NCBI GenBank assembly: GCA_965216365.1
Contig: CBDCFT010000049.1
Span: 248,001 to 312,000 of the forward strand
Length of the DNA: 64,000 bases
From: CBDCFT01 sp965216365
GTDB lineage: Bacteria > Pseudomonadota > Gammaproteobacteria > Arenicellales > CBDCFT01
Reading direction: 5' to 3'
The position numbers and the translations under genes are program-made. The notes beneath the pieces were generated by a model. The model worked only from the letters and a program-made list of their open reading frames with translations. It did not search any database and was not told the origin of the DNA. Positions 34,376-43,679 of this stretch are shown here, one piece after another. Positions within the stretch are counted from its first letter, which is position 1. Each line of letters opens with the position of its first letter.

Positions 34376-36106
34376 CTACTGCTGCCAGCGTTTTACCAGC
34401 TCATCGTAGGCAATGGTTTCGCCTTGCAGTTTCTCTTCTACTTTCGCTTTAGGCGAACCCGGTTTGTTTAACCACTCGGCGGGATCCACCTCGTCGTTCA
34501 AACGCGGCCCGCAACCACCGTATGTTTCGGCTTTCTCATCCGCCGCCTGCATACGCGCCATGACTTGATCCATTTCACTGGCCAGACGATCCATCGCTTC
34601 CTGCGGTGTAAATGCACCGGAGTTCACATCTCCGATTTGCTGCCACCAGATTTGCGCCAACTTGGGATAATCCGGCACGTTGATACCGGTCGGCGACCAG
34701 CGCACACGGTCGGGCGAACGATAAAACTCGACTAAACCACCCAGCTTTGGAGCGCGTTCGGTAAATGACTCATGGCGAATGTCACTGTCGCGAATCGGCG
34801 TTAAACCGACATGGGTTTTTTTCAACGATACGGTTTTTGACACGGCAAACTGCGCATACAGCCAAGCGGCTTTACGCCGGTCGACCGGTGTGGATTCAAA
34901 CAACGTCCAGGAACCCGCATCCTGGTAGCCCAGCTTTTGACCTTCTTCCCAATACGGGCCGTGTGGTGACGGCGCCATACGCCATAGTGGATTGCCTTCG
35001 TCGTCGACGGTGTTGTTACCTTCGCTTTTCGGCGCCACCATGGACGCAGTAAACGCCGTGTACCAGAATATTTGCTGGGCGACGTTACCCTGCGACAACG
35101 CGGGTAAGGATTGATAGAAGTCGTAACTGGCCGCTCCCGGCGGTGCATATTTGCGCAACCATTCATCCCATTTGCGAATGGCATAGACCGCGGCCGGACC
35201 ATTGGCCGCACCACCACGGGAAACCGAAGCACCGACCGGGTTACAAGTACCCTCTTCCATGCGAATGCCCCATTCGTCAACCGGCACGCCGTTGGGCAAG
35301 CCTTTGCTGCCGGCACCGGCCATGGATAACCAGGCATCGGTCATACGCCAACCAAGATCGGGGGCGCGTTTACCGTAGTCCATGTGACCATAAACCTGCA
35401 CACCGTCAATTTCTTTGACATGTTCGGTAAAGAACTCGGCAATATCCTCATACGCCGACCAGTTAACCGGCACGCCTAAATCGTAACCATAAATTTCCTT
35501 AAATTGCGATTGCAGTTCAGGTCGCTGGAACCAGTCGTATCGAAACCAATACAGATTCGCGAACTGTTGGTCGGGCAGTTGATACAGCTTCCCGTCCGGT
35601 CCGGTGGTGAATGACTTGCCCATAAAGTCATCCACATCCAGCATCGGATTGGTCACATCCGCACCGTCACCCGCCATCCAGTCGGTTAGATTTACCGCGA
35701 GCTGTAAACGTGAGTGCGTACCAATCAAATCGGAATCGTTGATATAAGCGTCATACAAATTGCGCCCGGTTTGCATTTGGGTCTGAACCGCTTGCACCAC
35801 CTCGCCCTCACCCAGCAACTGGTGATTGACTTTGATGCCGGTGATTTCTTCAAATGCTTTAGTGAGTGTTTTGGATTCATATTCATGGGTCGGGATAGTC
35901 TCCGACAACACGTTGATCTCCATGCCTTCGAAAGGTTTCGCCGCATTGATAAACCATTCCATTTCCGCCATTTGTTCGTCTTTGGAAAGGGTTGACGGTT
36001 GAAACTCATCGTTAATCCATTTCTCCGCTTCTGCGGTTCCGGCCATGGCACCGGATTGGAACGTAAAAGCAGCAACGGCGGTTACTGCCAATAAATTGAT
36101 TTTCAT
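34376..36106 (-). CDS. glpV: Glycerol-type periplasmic binding protein (GlpV)
   Basis: 576 residues, large for a binding protein and typical of GlpV. A signal peptide (MKINLLAVTAVAAFTFQSGAMA) precedes a type 2 sugar-binding-protein fold. AGAGGAG is placed eight bases before the ATG, a strong ribosome site. First gene of the operon. It should bind glycerol in the periplasm, though closely related proteins might bind other polyols. Confidence 0.9.
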   Translation of the reverse strand: MKINLLAVTAVAAFTFQSGAMAGTAEAEKWINDEFQPSTLSKDEQMAEMEWFINAAKPFEGMEINVLSETIPTHEYESKTLTKAFEEITGIKVNHQLLGEGEVVQAVQTQMQTGRNLYDAYINDSDLIGTHSRLQLAVNLTDWMAGDGADVTNPMLDVDDFMGKSFTTGPDGKLYQLPDQQFANLYWFRYDWFQRPELQSQFKEIYGYDLGVPVNWSAYEDIAEFFTEHVKEIDGVQVYGHMDYGKRAPDLGWRMTDAWLSMAGAGSKGLPNGVPVDEWGIRMEEGTCNPVGASVSRGGAANGPAAVYAIRKWDEWLRKYAPPGAASYDFYQSLPALSQGNVAQQIFWYTAFTASMVAPKSEGNNTVDDEGNPLWRMAPSPHGPYWEEGQKLGYQDAGSWTLFESTPVDRRKAAWLYAQFAVSKTVSLKKTHVGLTPIRDSDIRHESFTERAPKLGGLVEFYRSPDRVRWSPTGINVPDYPKLAQIWWQQIGDVNSGAFTPQEAMDRLASEMDQVMARMQAADEKAETYGGCGPRLNDEVDPAEWLNKPGSPKAKVEEKLQGETIAYDELVKRWQQ

Positions 36107-36236
36107 GCCTGGCTCCTCTTGGGGTGTTTATGATTGGGATTATTACGCGATCTAATATTAACACCGTCGGACTAGTTTTCAACGATTTCCAACTCTTTCA
36201 CGGAATTTGCCCTCCTTACTGCATATAATCGTACGT

Positions 36237-37097
36237 ATGATTGTTGAACTACCTACGCCACAACGCGCGGCACAGTGGTGCATCGCGCAACGTTCGGCAG
36301 GTCGGACGCTGGGATTTGTACCGACGATGGGTGCGCTGCACGAAGGCCATTTGAGTCTGGTGCGCCACGCCGTAGCGCATAACGATGCAACCTGCGTAAG
36401 CATTTTTGTAAACCCCCTGCAATTCAACGATACAGATGATTTCGAGCGCTATCCACGTGATCATGACGCCGATAAAAAAATGCTGCAAGACGAAGGCTGT
36501 GATATGGTGTTTACCGGCACTTTGACACAGTTTTTTCCCGCTGCGAAATCGCCGCAAGATATCAAACCTTGCGATCCGGGGAAATTCGCCAGGGGACTTG
36601 AAGGCGATTATCGACCGGGGCATTTCGCGGGCGTTTGCACCATTGTGGAACAGCTATTTAAAACAGCGGGACAATGCACCGCATATTTTGGCGCAAAAGA
36701 CTTTCAACAAACCTTAGTGGTAAAAGATCTGGCCGGCAGCATGGGTTACCCGGATATTGCTGTACGCCCTACCGTTCGGGAAAAAGACGGTCTCGCCATG
36801 TCGTCACGCAATGTGTTGTTGAGTGCGAATGATCGAATGCGCGCAACCTGTCTATACCATGCGTTGGTGTCAGCCAAGAATCTTTGGCAACAAGGCGAAC
36901 GTGATGCACAAGCTTTGCGCACAGCCATGCACTCCGTGCTTCTCGAAGCCGGTGTTGAAATAGAATACGCAGACGTACGCGATCCGCAGATGTGGCAGGC
37001 CAAGCCACCGGAAGGAACGATGCACCGTGCGCGCGGGCTTGTTGCGGTACGCTTAGGTAATGTGCGCTTGATTGACAATATGCAATTGGATGACTAA
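36237..37097 (+). CDS. panC: Pantothenate synthetase
   Basis: 286 residues from the ATG at 36,237. Nucleotidyltransferase motifs PTMGALHEGHLSLV, FVNPLQF, ATP-binding YFGAKDFQQ and SSRNVLLS are all present. It joins pantoate and beta-alanine, the last step of vitamin B5 synthesis. panB and panD are not in the window. It overlaps hslO by eight bases. The usual QL in DxQQ is EDFQQ-like here (KDFQQ), within family variation. Confidence 0.95.
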   Translation: MIVELPTPQRAAQWCIAQRSAGRTLGFVPTMGALHEGHLSLVRHAVAHNDATCVSIFVNPLQFNDTDDFERYPRDHDADKKMLQDEGCDMVFTGTLTQFFPAAKSPQDIKPCDPGKFARGLEGDYRPGHFAGVCTIVEQLFKTAGQCTAYFGAKDFQQTLVVKDLAGSMGYPDIAVRPTVREKDGLAMSSRNVLLSANDRMRATCLYHALVSAKNLWQQGERDAQALRTAMHSVLLEAGVEIEYADVRDPQMWQAKPPEGTMHRARGLVAVRLGNVRLIDNMQLDD

Positions 37098-37977
37098 TCA
37101 CTCTGTGCCGATGACACAAGACGACAAACTATTTCGTTTCCTGTTTGAAAATTTAAGCATTCGCGGACAAATTGTACGATTGCAATCCAGTGCGAAAACG
37201 GTGTTCGAAAATCAAAACTACCCGACGCATATCGCATCACAACTGGGCCAGAGCCTTGCCGCAGCGACACTGTTAGCGGGAACAATAAAACTCGACGGAT
37301 CTCTTATACTGCAAACGCAAAGCGACGGGCCGTTGCATACACTGGTCGCGCAGGCAACGGATAAAGGCACTATTCGTGGCCTGGCACGTTGGCGCGGCGA
37401 TGTGCCTGCCGGTAACTTCCGAGAAATGTGTGGCGTTGGCCGTTTGATGTTTACCATCGATGCACAGGGCAGCGAACGCTACCAGGGTATTGTCGAGTTA
37501 TCTGGCGATAGTCTTGCAACGGCGATTGACGAATATTTTCATCGCTCCGAACAATTAAAGACAAGAATCTGGCTTATGTCGGATGGCCAACACGCCGCCG
37601 GCATTATGTTGCAACATTTGCCCTCCAGCAGCGCGAGCGGTGACGATTGGCAGCGCCTTGAATTGATTGTGCAAACCGTGCAACCGGGTGAGTTATACAC
37701 GCTGCCGGCGGAAGACTTGCTTTATAGACTATTCAACGAAGACCAGGTTCGTTTATACAAACCAAAAAATATCTCGTTTAGCTGCAACTGCTCACGCGAA
37801 CGCATCGAAACTACCTTGCGTGCTTTAGGCAAAAAAGACATCGATGAGTTAATCGAAGAGAAAGGGCGAATCAGCGTTGACTGCGAATTTTGCAGCAAGA
37901 ATTATCAATTCGACGAAATCGATGCGGTGTCGCTGTTCGATGACAGTAATACTTCAACTTCCACGGCGATACATTAG
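37090..37977 (+). CDS. hslO: Redox-regulated chaperone Hsp33
   Basis: 295 residues from the ATG overlapping the panC stop (a second ATG at 37,111 is also possible). It has the Hsp33 core and the C-terminal zinc switch, with CNC and CEFC cysteine pairs (FSCNCSRE, DCEFCSKNY). Under oxidative stress the four cysteines release zinc and the protein becomes a holdase. Co-transcribed with panC. Confidence 0.95.
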   Translation: MTNHSVPMTQDDKLFRFLFENLSIRGQIVRLQSSAKTVFENQNYPTHIASQLGQSLAAATLLAGTIKLDGSLILQTQSDGPLHTLVAQATDKGTIRGLARWRGDVPAGNFREMCGVGRLMFTIDAQGSERYQGIVELSGDSLATAIDEYFHRSEQLKTRIWLMSDGQHAAGIMLQHLPSSSASGDDWQRLELIVQTVQPGELYTLPAEDLLYRLFNEDQVRLYKPKNISFSCNCSRERIETTLRALGKKDIDELIEEKGRISVDCEFCSKNYQFDEIDAVSLFDDSNTSTSTAIH

Positions 37978-37983
37978 TAGAAC

Positions 37984-38643
37984 ATGCGTAGTCAGTTTGT
38001 CGAAAAATTCAATCATAACGAGGATGCCACTAGTTACGACAAAGACGTACTAAACGAATCCGATCCCATCCGGGCAGGCTATGATGCGTTATTGAATTGG
38101 GTGGCAGCCGAGGCTAACGCGTTACCAAACCGTACAATACTTGAACTCGGCGCCGGTACCGGAAACCTGACCAAGCGCCTGACGGAGTACAGGAAAGTCG
38201 TTTGTGTTGATGTCTCAAAAAAAATGACTGCCATCGGCGAACAAAAACTATCAAGCTCGGAAAATGTCGAATGGATTCACGCCGACCTGTTGGAATATTT
38301 CGACCAATCCGCGGGGCCATTCGATGCCATCATCAGTACATACGCCATTCATCACCTGACCGAACTGGAAAAAGAAATGCTGTTCCAATACGCCCACGAT
38401 GCTTTATCCATCAATGGAATAGCTGTTTTCGGTGATTTAATGTTTGAGAATATCCACGCAAGAGAACGGATACTCGAAGCCTATCGAGTCGGCAATCAGG
38501 CCGAATTAGCCAATGACATCGAAGATGAGTTTTTCTGGGATGTTGAACATGCGTGTAATGGATTGTCCGGCTCCGGATTTCGAAATATCAAAACAAAACG
38601 ATTTTCTGAATTGTCGCGGGGCATTATTTGTAACAAGTTGTAG
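37984..38643 (+). CDS. Class I SAM-dependent methyltransferase
   Basis: 219 residues with motif I ELGAGTGNL, an acidic residue after the second strand (VCVDVS) and STYAIHHL at motif IV. The sequence resembles YrrT-like small-molecule methyltransferases; the substrate is unknown. It begins six bases after the hslO stop. Confidence 0.85.
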   Translation: MRSQFVEKFNHNEDATSYDKDVLNESDPIRAGYDALLNWVAAEANALPNRTILELGAGTGNLTKRLTEYRKVVCVDVSKKMTAIGEQKLSSSENVEWIHADLLEYFDQSAGPFDAIISTYAIHHLTELEKEMLFQYAHDALSINGIAVFGDLMFENIHARERILEAYRVGNQAELANDIEDEFFWDVEHACNGLSGSGFRNIKTKRFSELSRGIICNKL

Positions 38644-38816
38644 TAAATTCTAAGGGCGACGCCTAAACCAAATAATCGCCGCGGGGACTCACCTCCCACA
38701 AATCATGCCTGTGCTTACGGTATTCTTGATCCTCCCTCAGATTATTGGACACCAGGATAAGAGAGATAATCAAAAACGAGGACTGAATTTTGTTATATTT
38801 ATGAAAGAGATAAACA

Positions 38817-39236
38817 ATGCACTCGCTGTTTCCTTTCTTATTCACCAACCAGGCCGTGGTTCAGTTATTGCTCCATTTTTTTCCGCTCTTAACTATTTTT
38901 CTGTTTTGCTCGGCTGCGGTCTTTTTCATTCGCTACGTGATTTCCATCCAAAAGATCGAAAAGCATATGGAATCGAACAGACCGATGGAGTGGGAAGCCA
39001 TGGGCAAGCCAAGTGTCTTTTCCGGAAAATACTCTGAAAACAACATCAAATTCAAAAATCTCGTCGATTCTGAAAAGTCGGCGAACACACGGGACGAGCA
39101 GGTGATCCTGTTGTGGGAGAGATCAAAACAAATAAAGCAATCGCTGACAATCATCACCTGGTCAGCATTTGGGACGTACTTTTTTACTATATTCGCTGTT
39201 CGATTTTTGATGAATCAACTGCATGCGTTGCAGTAA
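38817..39236 (+). CDS. Small two-helix membrane protein, unknown function
   Basis: 139 residues. One hydrophobic helix near the N-terminus (about residues 15-42), a charged middle, and a second at the C-terminus (about 110-130). The layout recalls UspB, but sequence likeness is weak. The gene is AT-rich compared with its neighbours. Confidence 0.55.
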   Translation: MHSLFPFLFTNQAVVQLLLHFFPLLTIFLFCSAAVFFIRYVISIQKIEKHMESNRPMEWEAMGKPSVFSGKYSENNIKFKNLVDSEKSANTRDEQVILLWERSKQIKQSLTIITWSAFGTYFFTIFAVRFLMNQLHALQ

Positions 39237-39428
39237 TGATTCCAATGGAATTATCGAATGCAATCTCGTAAGAATGCTGCGATTTTTAACGACATCCAAA
39301 GAATATCCGAATCAGGCTTCAACCGCGGCTCGGTGAAGGCGATATTGCAGTTACCTACCCGCTGGGCTTTATGCGGAGGAGTCGTGCATGGGGAATCACC
39401 AGGCCGAAATTCAAAGTGAATTCGAAAA

Positions 39429-39947
39429 TTGAAAACCGAAAATATTGAAATCAAATTAAGACCTGCCTCCATCGCTGATCTTGCGCTGCTGCGCCACTGG
39501 GATGAACAACCGCATGTCAGCGCCTCGGATCCTAATAGCGATTGGGAGTGGGAAGTAGAATTACTTAGAAACCCAAATTGGCGTGAACAGTTGGTTGCGG
39601 AATTAGATGAGAAACCCATTGGTTTTGTTCAAATTATTGATCCAGCCCTTGAGGATAGTCATTATTGGGGTGATGTGCCGGACAATCCTCGAGCCATTGA
39701 CATTTGGATCGGCGAAGCAAACCAGCTCGGCAAGGGTTACGGAACGCGCATTATGAAGCTTGCGCTCGACCGATGTTTTAAAAACACACATGTGACGGCA
39801 GTACTAATTGACCCACTCGCCAAGAATGTTCGCGCCCAGCGATTTTACAAACGCCTCGGTTTCAAGTTTATTGAAAACCGCATCTTTGGCGAAGATGAGT
39901 GTTGTGTTTACAGAATAAATCGCGAAGACTATGACGATACTGCTTAA
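39429..39947 (+). CDS. GNAT N-acetyltransferase, AAC(6')-like
   Basis: 172 residues from a TTG. The acetyl-CoA loop is NQLGKGYGTRIM, followed by the DPLAKNVRAQRFYKRLGF motif. The N-terminal LRPASIADLALLRHWDEQPHV and AIDIWIGE stretches resemble aminoglycoside 6'-acetyltransferases. Whether it gives resistance is not known. It begins an accessory patch of small genes. Confidence 0.85.
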   Translation: MKTENIEIKLRPASIADLALLRHWDEQPHVSASDPNSDWEWEVELLRNPNWREQLVAELDEKPIGFVQIIDPALEDSHYWGDVPDNPRAIDIWIGEANQLGKGYGTRIMKLALDRCFKNTHVTAVLIDPLAKNVRAQRFYKRLGFKFIENRIFGEDECCVYRINREDYDDTA

Positions 39948-39976
39948 CTACATAGCAAAGGCAAGGTGATATTGAG

Positions 39977-40393
39977 ATGAGCAACCCTCCATACACGGGA
40001 GAATGTTTATGCGGTTCGATTAAGTATGAGGTCGATAAGATCGAGTCCCGAATGGGACATTGCCACTGTTCAATGTGCCGCAAATTTCACGGCGCTGCGT
40101 TCGCAACACTAGGCGAAGCGAAAGCCGAGAATTTTCGGTGGATCGAGGGAGAAGAATTTTTACAGAATTACAAAGCGGATAATGGAACTGTTCGCCGATT
40201 CTGTAAATTATGCGGTTCCAGCATGACATTTACTCCTTCCAACGACACCGGCGATTTGATCGAATTCTCTCTTGGAACACTCGACAGCGATATTGATCTT
40301 CGTCCTGACGCGCACATTTTCACCGGATCGAAAGCAACGTGGTACGAGATTAGCGATGATTTACCACAGTACAAAGAGGCACGACGAAAATGA
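39977..40393 (+). CDS. GFA (CENP-V/glutathione-dependent formaldehyde-activating-like) family protein
   Basis: 138 residues with the zinc-binding cysteines of the GFA fold: GECLCGSIKYE, HCHCSMCRKFHGAAF and FCKLCGSSM. Most members are of unknown function and are common in mobile or accessory regions. It follows the acetyltransferase by about 30 bases. Confidence 0.9.
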   Translation: MSNPPYTGECLCGSIKYEVDKIESRMGHCHCSMCRKFHGAAFATLGEAKAENFRWIEGEEFLQNYKADNGTVRRFCKLCGSSMTFTPSNDTGDLIEFSLGTLDSDIDLRPDAHIFTGSKATWYEISDDLPQYKEARRK

Positions 40394-40429
40394 GATCTAG
40401 CCAAATAAACTCTCACCTGCTCGCGCCAA

Positions 40430-40633
40430 TTGAAAATCCAGTTAAATGGATGGAAGTTTGTTTTAAAAGGCTGGGTGAAAATGTATTACGAAGGTGAAGG
40501 CGAAATGGTGTTAAACGCTGGCGACTTCGTGTATCACTCGAAAGGTCACGTACTCGATTTCATGGAGTATTCCGAAGATACAGAAATCCTTGAAATAGCT
40601 TCGCCTGCAAATCATCATTCCATTGAAGTTTAA
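40430..40633 (+). pseudogene. Truncated cupin-domain protein
   Basis: 67 residues corresponding to the C-terminal half of a small cupin: GWVKMYYEGEGEMVLNAGDFVYHSKGHVLDF and a last EILEIASP strand. The N-terminal metal-binding half is missing and the TTG start is poor, so this is probably a gene remnant. An open frame beginning at 40,391 gives unrelated residues in another frame. Confidence 0.6.
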
Positions 40634-40774
40634 GCCGGACTATTCGGTGGAACGTGTTCCGCCCTACCTGTCTGGATTGTCAAATACTGATAGCTGAATG
40701 CTGACGGCTGGCTACTATAAATAATTGTTTCGTCATTACATTGCTCACGTGACATAATTTGTTTTTATATCAAT

Positions 40775-41242
40775 TCACTGTTGATTCCATTGATACATGA
40801 TGAAGTCGCTTGGCCCGTTGGTATATTTGTCATAAAACCCGCGGCCTCGTTCGTTGAAGTGCTGGGTTATCCAGCGAATGGAAGGCCAGCCACGATCCGC
40901 AGCTAAATCTTTTAAGGCCGCAAAGACCGCGTCAGCCACCCCGCTGCCCCTCGCAGCGGGGAGAACGAACATATCGTCGAGAAAACCAATTTCGCAACCG
41001 CCTAACGGGCGCGGGCAAGCGCGTATATGGGCAATGGCGACTGCTCTACCGGTGTCGTCACGCGTCAACAATCCTTCAAACACATGGTCAGGATCGAGCA
41101 ACCAATTCCAAACGGTGTCGATGATATCGTCGGTCATTTGCACTTTATAAAAATCGGCGTATCCGTCGAACAAAGTGCGCCATTCGGCTTTGTCGTCTTC
41201 ACTAACAAAATCAGTTTGAAATTGACCGTTATTTTTTTTCAT
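40775..41242 (-). CDS. GNAT N-acetyltransferase
   Basis: 155 residues with the acetyl-CoA loop PAARGSGVADAVF, preceded by GFLDDMFV, and the C-terminal FYDKYTNGPSDFIMY. A single-domain GNAT of unknown substrate. It lies alone on the minus strand between the cupin remnant and the FAD oxidase. Confidence 0.85.
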   Translation of the reverse strand: MKKNNGQFQTDFVSEDDKAEWRTLFDGYADFYKVQMTDDIIDTVWNWLLDPDHVFEGLLTRDDTGRAVAIAHIRACPRPLGGCEIGFLDDMFVLPAARGSGVADAVFAALKDLAADRGWPSIRWITQHFNERGRGFYDKYTNGPSDFIMYQWNQQ

Positions 41243-41383
41243 AATATTTTAAGCAAATAATGTCATTGTTAATTGTTCACCAACTATGCCATCAGATCGC
41301 AGACGCAGCATGTGAATATTGCGACTTCGATGAATCTAATCTTCGCATAATATGCAGCATGCAACATCCCGCGACAGATTAGT

Positions 41384-42826
41384 CTATGCCACCTCGCTTT
41401 GCACTAATTCATCTATTTCGCCGTTTCCCGAATAAACCGCGCGCACCGATTCTGCTTCAGGCTCAAACAATTCTATGAAATACCCGTTCATCAGGCGATT
41501 ATCCGGATCCAGTCTTTTCTTGACACGCCAGAACCGTGCAATACGATTTCCGAATGCTTTTTGCACCTGTGACCGGGTCAACCATTTGGACTGATTGAAT
41601 AACGGTATACCGTCATACTGTGAACAAAATTCATTGTATGCGCACAAAAATTCGTCCCACCCCGGCGCACCGGTAGTCACAGGGTCAAGCGTCATAACCG
41701 TACCCGCATACGAGTAGGAAAACAATGGATTCGTATCCTGCGCGATGCGATAACCCACGTTCAGCATGTCACAGCGAAAACCATGTTCATGGTAGTAGTC
41801 TTTACAAAATGCATAGTAAGCACGCATGATCGGCATGATTTCCTCTTCGGGAAACGCCCAAATGCTGAACGTATACTTGCTAATGCCCTTTTGCTGCGGA
41901 TAGCGAATCTGCTGATCGGCGGCATAGGTGCAATTACTGCGTAGGACGAGGGTCATGATGAATTGAATCAAGCGGTAAAAAACATCGACAACGGCATAAC
42001 GTAAAGATATCCACGGAATGCAGTGCGTGGCAAACCATGAAAATGTCGGTGCCAGGGTTTTCCAAAAGATGTTGCGCACTCGCCATAACCATCGATTACG
42101 TGCAGGTGTTCCTTTAACGTACTGACGAAACTCAACGGTGAGCGAATCGAGAAACGGAAAAAGGTAATACATCATCGACTCGCCACGCTCACGCAGTTCC
42201 GGTAATGCCCGCTCAAATTCATCCAAAGAATAAGTCTTGTGAAATACCTTCATGGCATGAACAGGTTTAACCCGAAATGTGACATCCAACACGACGCCTA
42301 ATAATCCGTAACTGGAGCGCATTGCCTGCATCAACTCCTGGTCGGATTCATCCACCTTGATGATCTCGCCCGACGGCAGAGCGAGTGTCATAGCGCAACA
42401 ATAGGAACACACCTGCCCGAACTCGTCTGGCATAGAGGCATCTTTCGTTCCCGTGCAAGCCGCGCTACCCATGGTCAGGTTACCGATCTCAACATTGACA
42501 TAGAATTGCAGACCGGATTTTTCTAACTCCTGCGCGACGTCGATATACAACGCACCCGCTTCAACCGTCACCGTGCCATTATCCCGATCAATCTCTTTGA
42601 TCCGGTCCATGTTGCGCATGACTAACAACGTGCCCTGATCGGTAACACCACAATGTGTCGTTGAATGCCTTGAACCTGCAGCCCGTACAGGCGACGGATA
42701 GTTTTGCGTATCAATTAATATCCGCACCACATCATTGACGCACTTGGGAGACGCCACGACAGCGGGCGACAACGCGATACTCTCTTCCCAGTTGGTCCAG
42801 TTTTTTGAATTGGATTGAGTTTTCAT
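41384..42826 (-). CDS. FAD-linked oxidase (aldonolactone oxidase-like)
   Basis: 480 residues. An N-terminal VAO/PCMH-type FAD domain (RAAGSRHSTTHCG, TVEAGALYIDV, GNLTMGSAACTGT) and a C-terminal ALO-like domain ending DPDNRLMNGYFIELF. A hydrophobic block (about residues 245-290) may associate it with the membrane. The reaction is unknown; relatives oxidise sugar lactones, alditols or sterol side chains. The ATG overlaps the SDR stop by four bases. Confidence 0.85.
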   Translation of the reverse strand: MKTQSNSKNWTNWEESIALSPAVVASPKCVNDVVRILIDTQNYPSPVRAAGSRHSTTHCGVTDQGTLLVMRNMDRIKEIDRDNGTVTVEAGALYIDVAQELEKSGLQFYVNVEIGNLTMGSAACTGTKDASMPDEFGQVCSYCCAMTLALPSGEIIKVDESDQELMQAMRSSYGLLGVVLDVTFRVKPVHAMKVFHKTYSLDEFERALPELRERGESMMYYLFPFLDSLTVEFRQYVKGTPARNRWLWRVRNIFWKTLAPTFSWFATHCIPWISLRYAVVDVFYRLIQFIMTLVLRSNCTYAADQQIRYPQQKGISKYTFSIWAFPEEEIMPIMRAYYAFCKDYYHEHGFRCDMLNVGYRIAQDTNPLFSYSYAGTVMTLDPVTTGAPGWDEFLCAYNEFCSQYDGIPLFNQSKWLTRSQVQKAFGNRIARFWRVKKRLDPDNRLMNGYFIELFEPEAESVRAVYSGNGEIDELVQSEVA

Positions 42827-43662
42827 GGCGTCTTAATCGGTTGAGGCTGGTCTTGGGTTTCGCGCTTGGGTTGAAAAACACCAATGAGTTTCAATGAACC
42901 TACAGCCAAACGAGGGAAATGCCGGTACAACGATACGAAAATTTGCAACCGCCAGGATGTGACAACATCTTTCTTGTTGTGCCGAATTGCACCTAACACG
43001 TGTGTTGCGACATCACCGGGTTCGATGGTGGGAAAAATTTTCGCTACGCGTGGGAACCAGTCTGCATCCGTATCATTGTTACCAATGTAATCCGTATTCA
43101 CCCAGGCCGGGCACACGGAACTGACGCCGACGTCGAACCGGGCGACTTCTTCACGCAATGCACGTGTCAACCCTAACAACCCCCACCGGGAAACCGTGTA
43201 AGCAACCAGATAAGGCAAAGCAAAGTAGCTACCGGGCGTCAGGATATTGACGATGTGGCCAGAGGAATTTGCAACCATTCCAGGCAGGACAAGTCGGCTG
43301 GCAAGCAAGGCGGCCTCAGTCGGAACGCGTTGTGGCTTAATCACTTCGTCGATGGGCATTTCATGAAATAGCCCGAATTTTCCAGCACCTGCCGAATTAA
43401 CCAGAATGTCGACCCGGGAATACAACGAAAGAATCTTTTCGAATGTGTCTATTGTTTGGGGCGGTTCCGATAAATCGCACGCAAAATAACGTGCATCAAT
43501 ATTCTCATGCTGCATACGGTCAACGACAGCAGACAATTCTTCGACATCTCGCGCAATCAAGATGACACGGCATCCAGCACGGCCTAATTCGAACGCAGTA
43601 GCGCGACCGATACCACGTGATGCGCCGGTAATGACGGCGACGCGTTGATTTAATTCACGCAT
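42823..43662 (-). CDS. Short-chain dehydrogenase/reductase with altered active site
   Basis: 279 residues from an ATG at 43,660-43,662; a GTG 17 codons upstream would overlap the previous gene. The NAD(P) site TGASRGIG and VDILVNSAGAG are intact. The catalytic YxxxK reads YTVSR, with Lys replaced by Arg, and the usual Ser is in NILTPGS. It may have changed or lost dehydrogenase activity. Middle gene of the three-gene redox cluster. Confidence 0.85.
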   Translation of the reverse strand: MRELNQRVAVITGASRGIGRATAFELGRAGCRVILIARDVEELSAVVDRMQHENIDARYFACDLSEPPQTIDTFEKILSLYSRVDILVNSAGAGKFGLFHEMPIDEVIKPQRVPTEAALLASRLVLPGMVANSSGHIVNILTPGSYFALPYLVAYTVSRWGLLGLTRALREEVARFDVGVSSVCPAWVNTDYIGNNDTDADWFPRVAKIFPTIEPGDVATHVLGAIRHNKKDVVTSWRLQIFVSLYRHFPRLAVGSLKLIGVFQPKRETQDQPQPIKTP

Positions 43663-43679
43663 TGCTCTGGCGCTACCGG

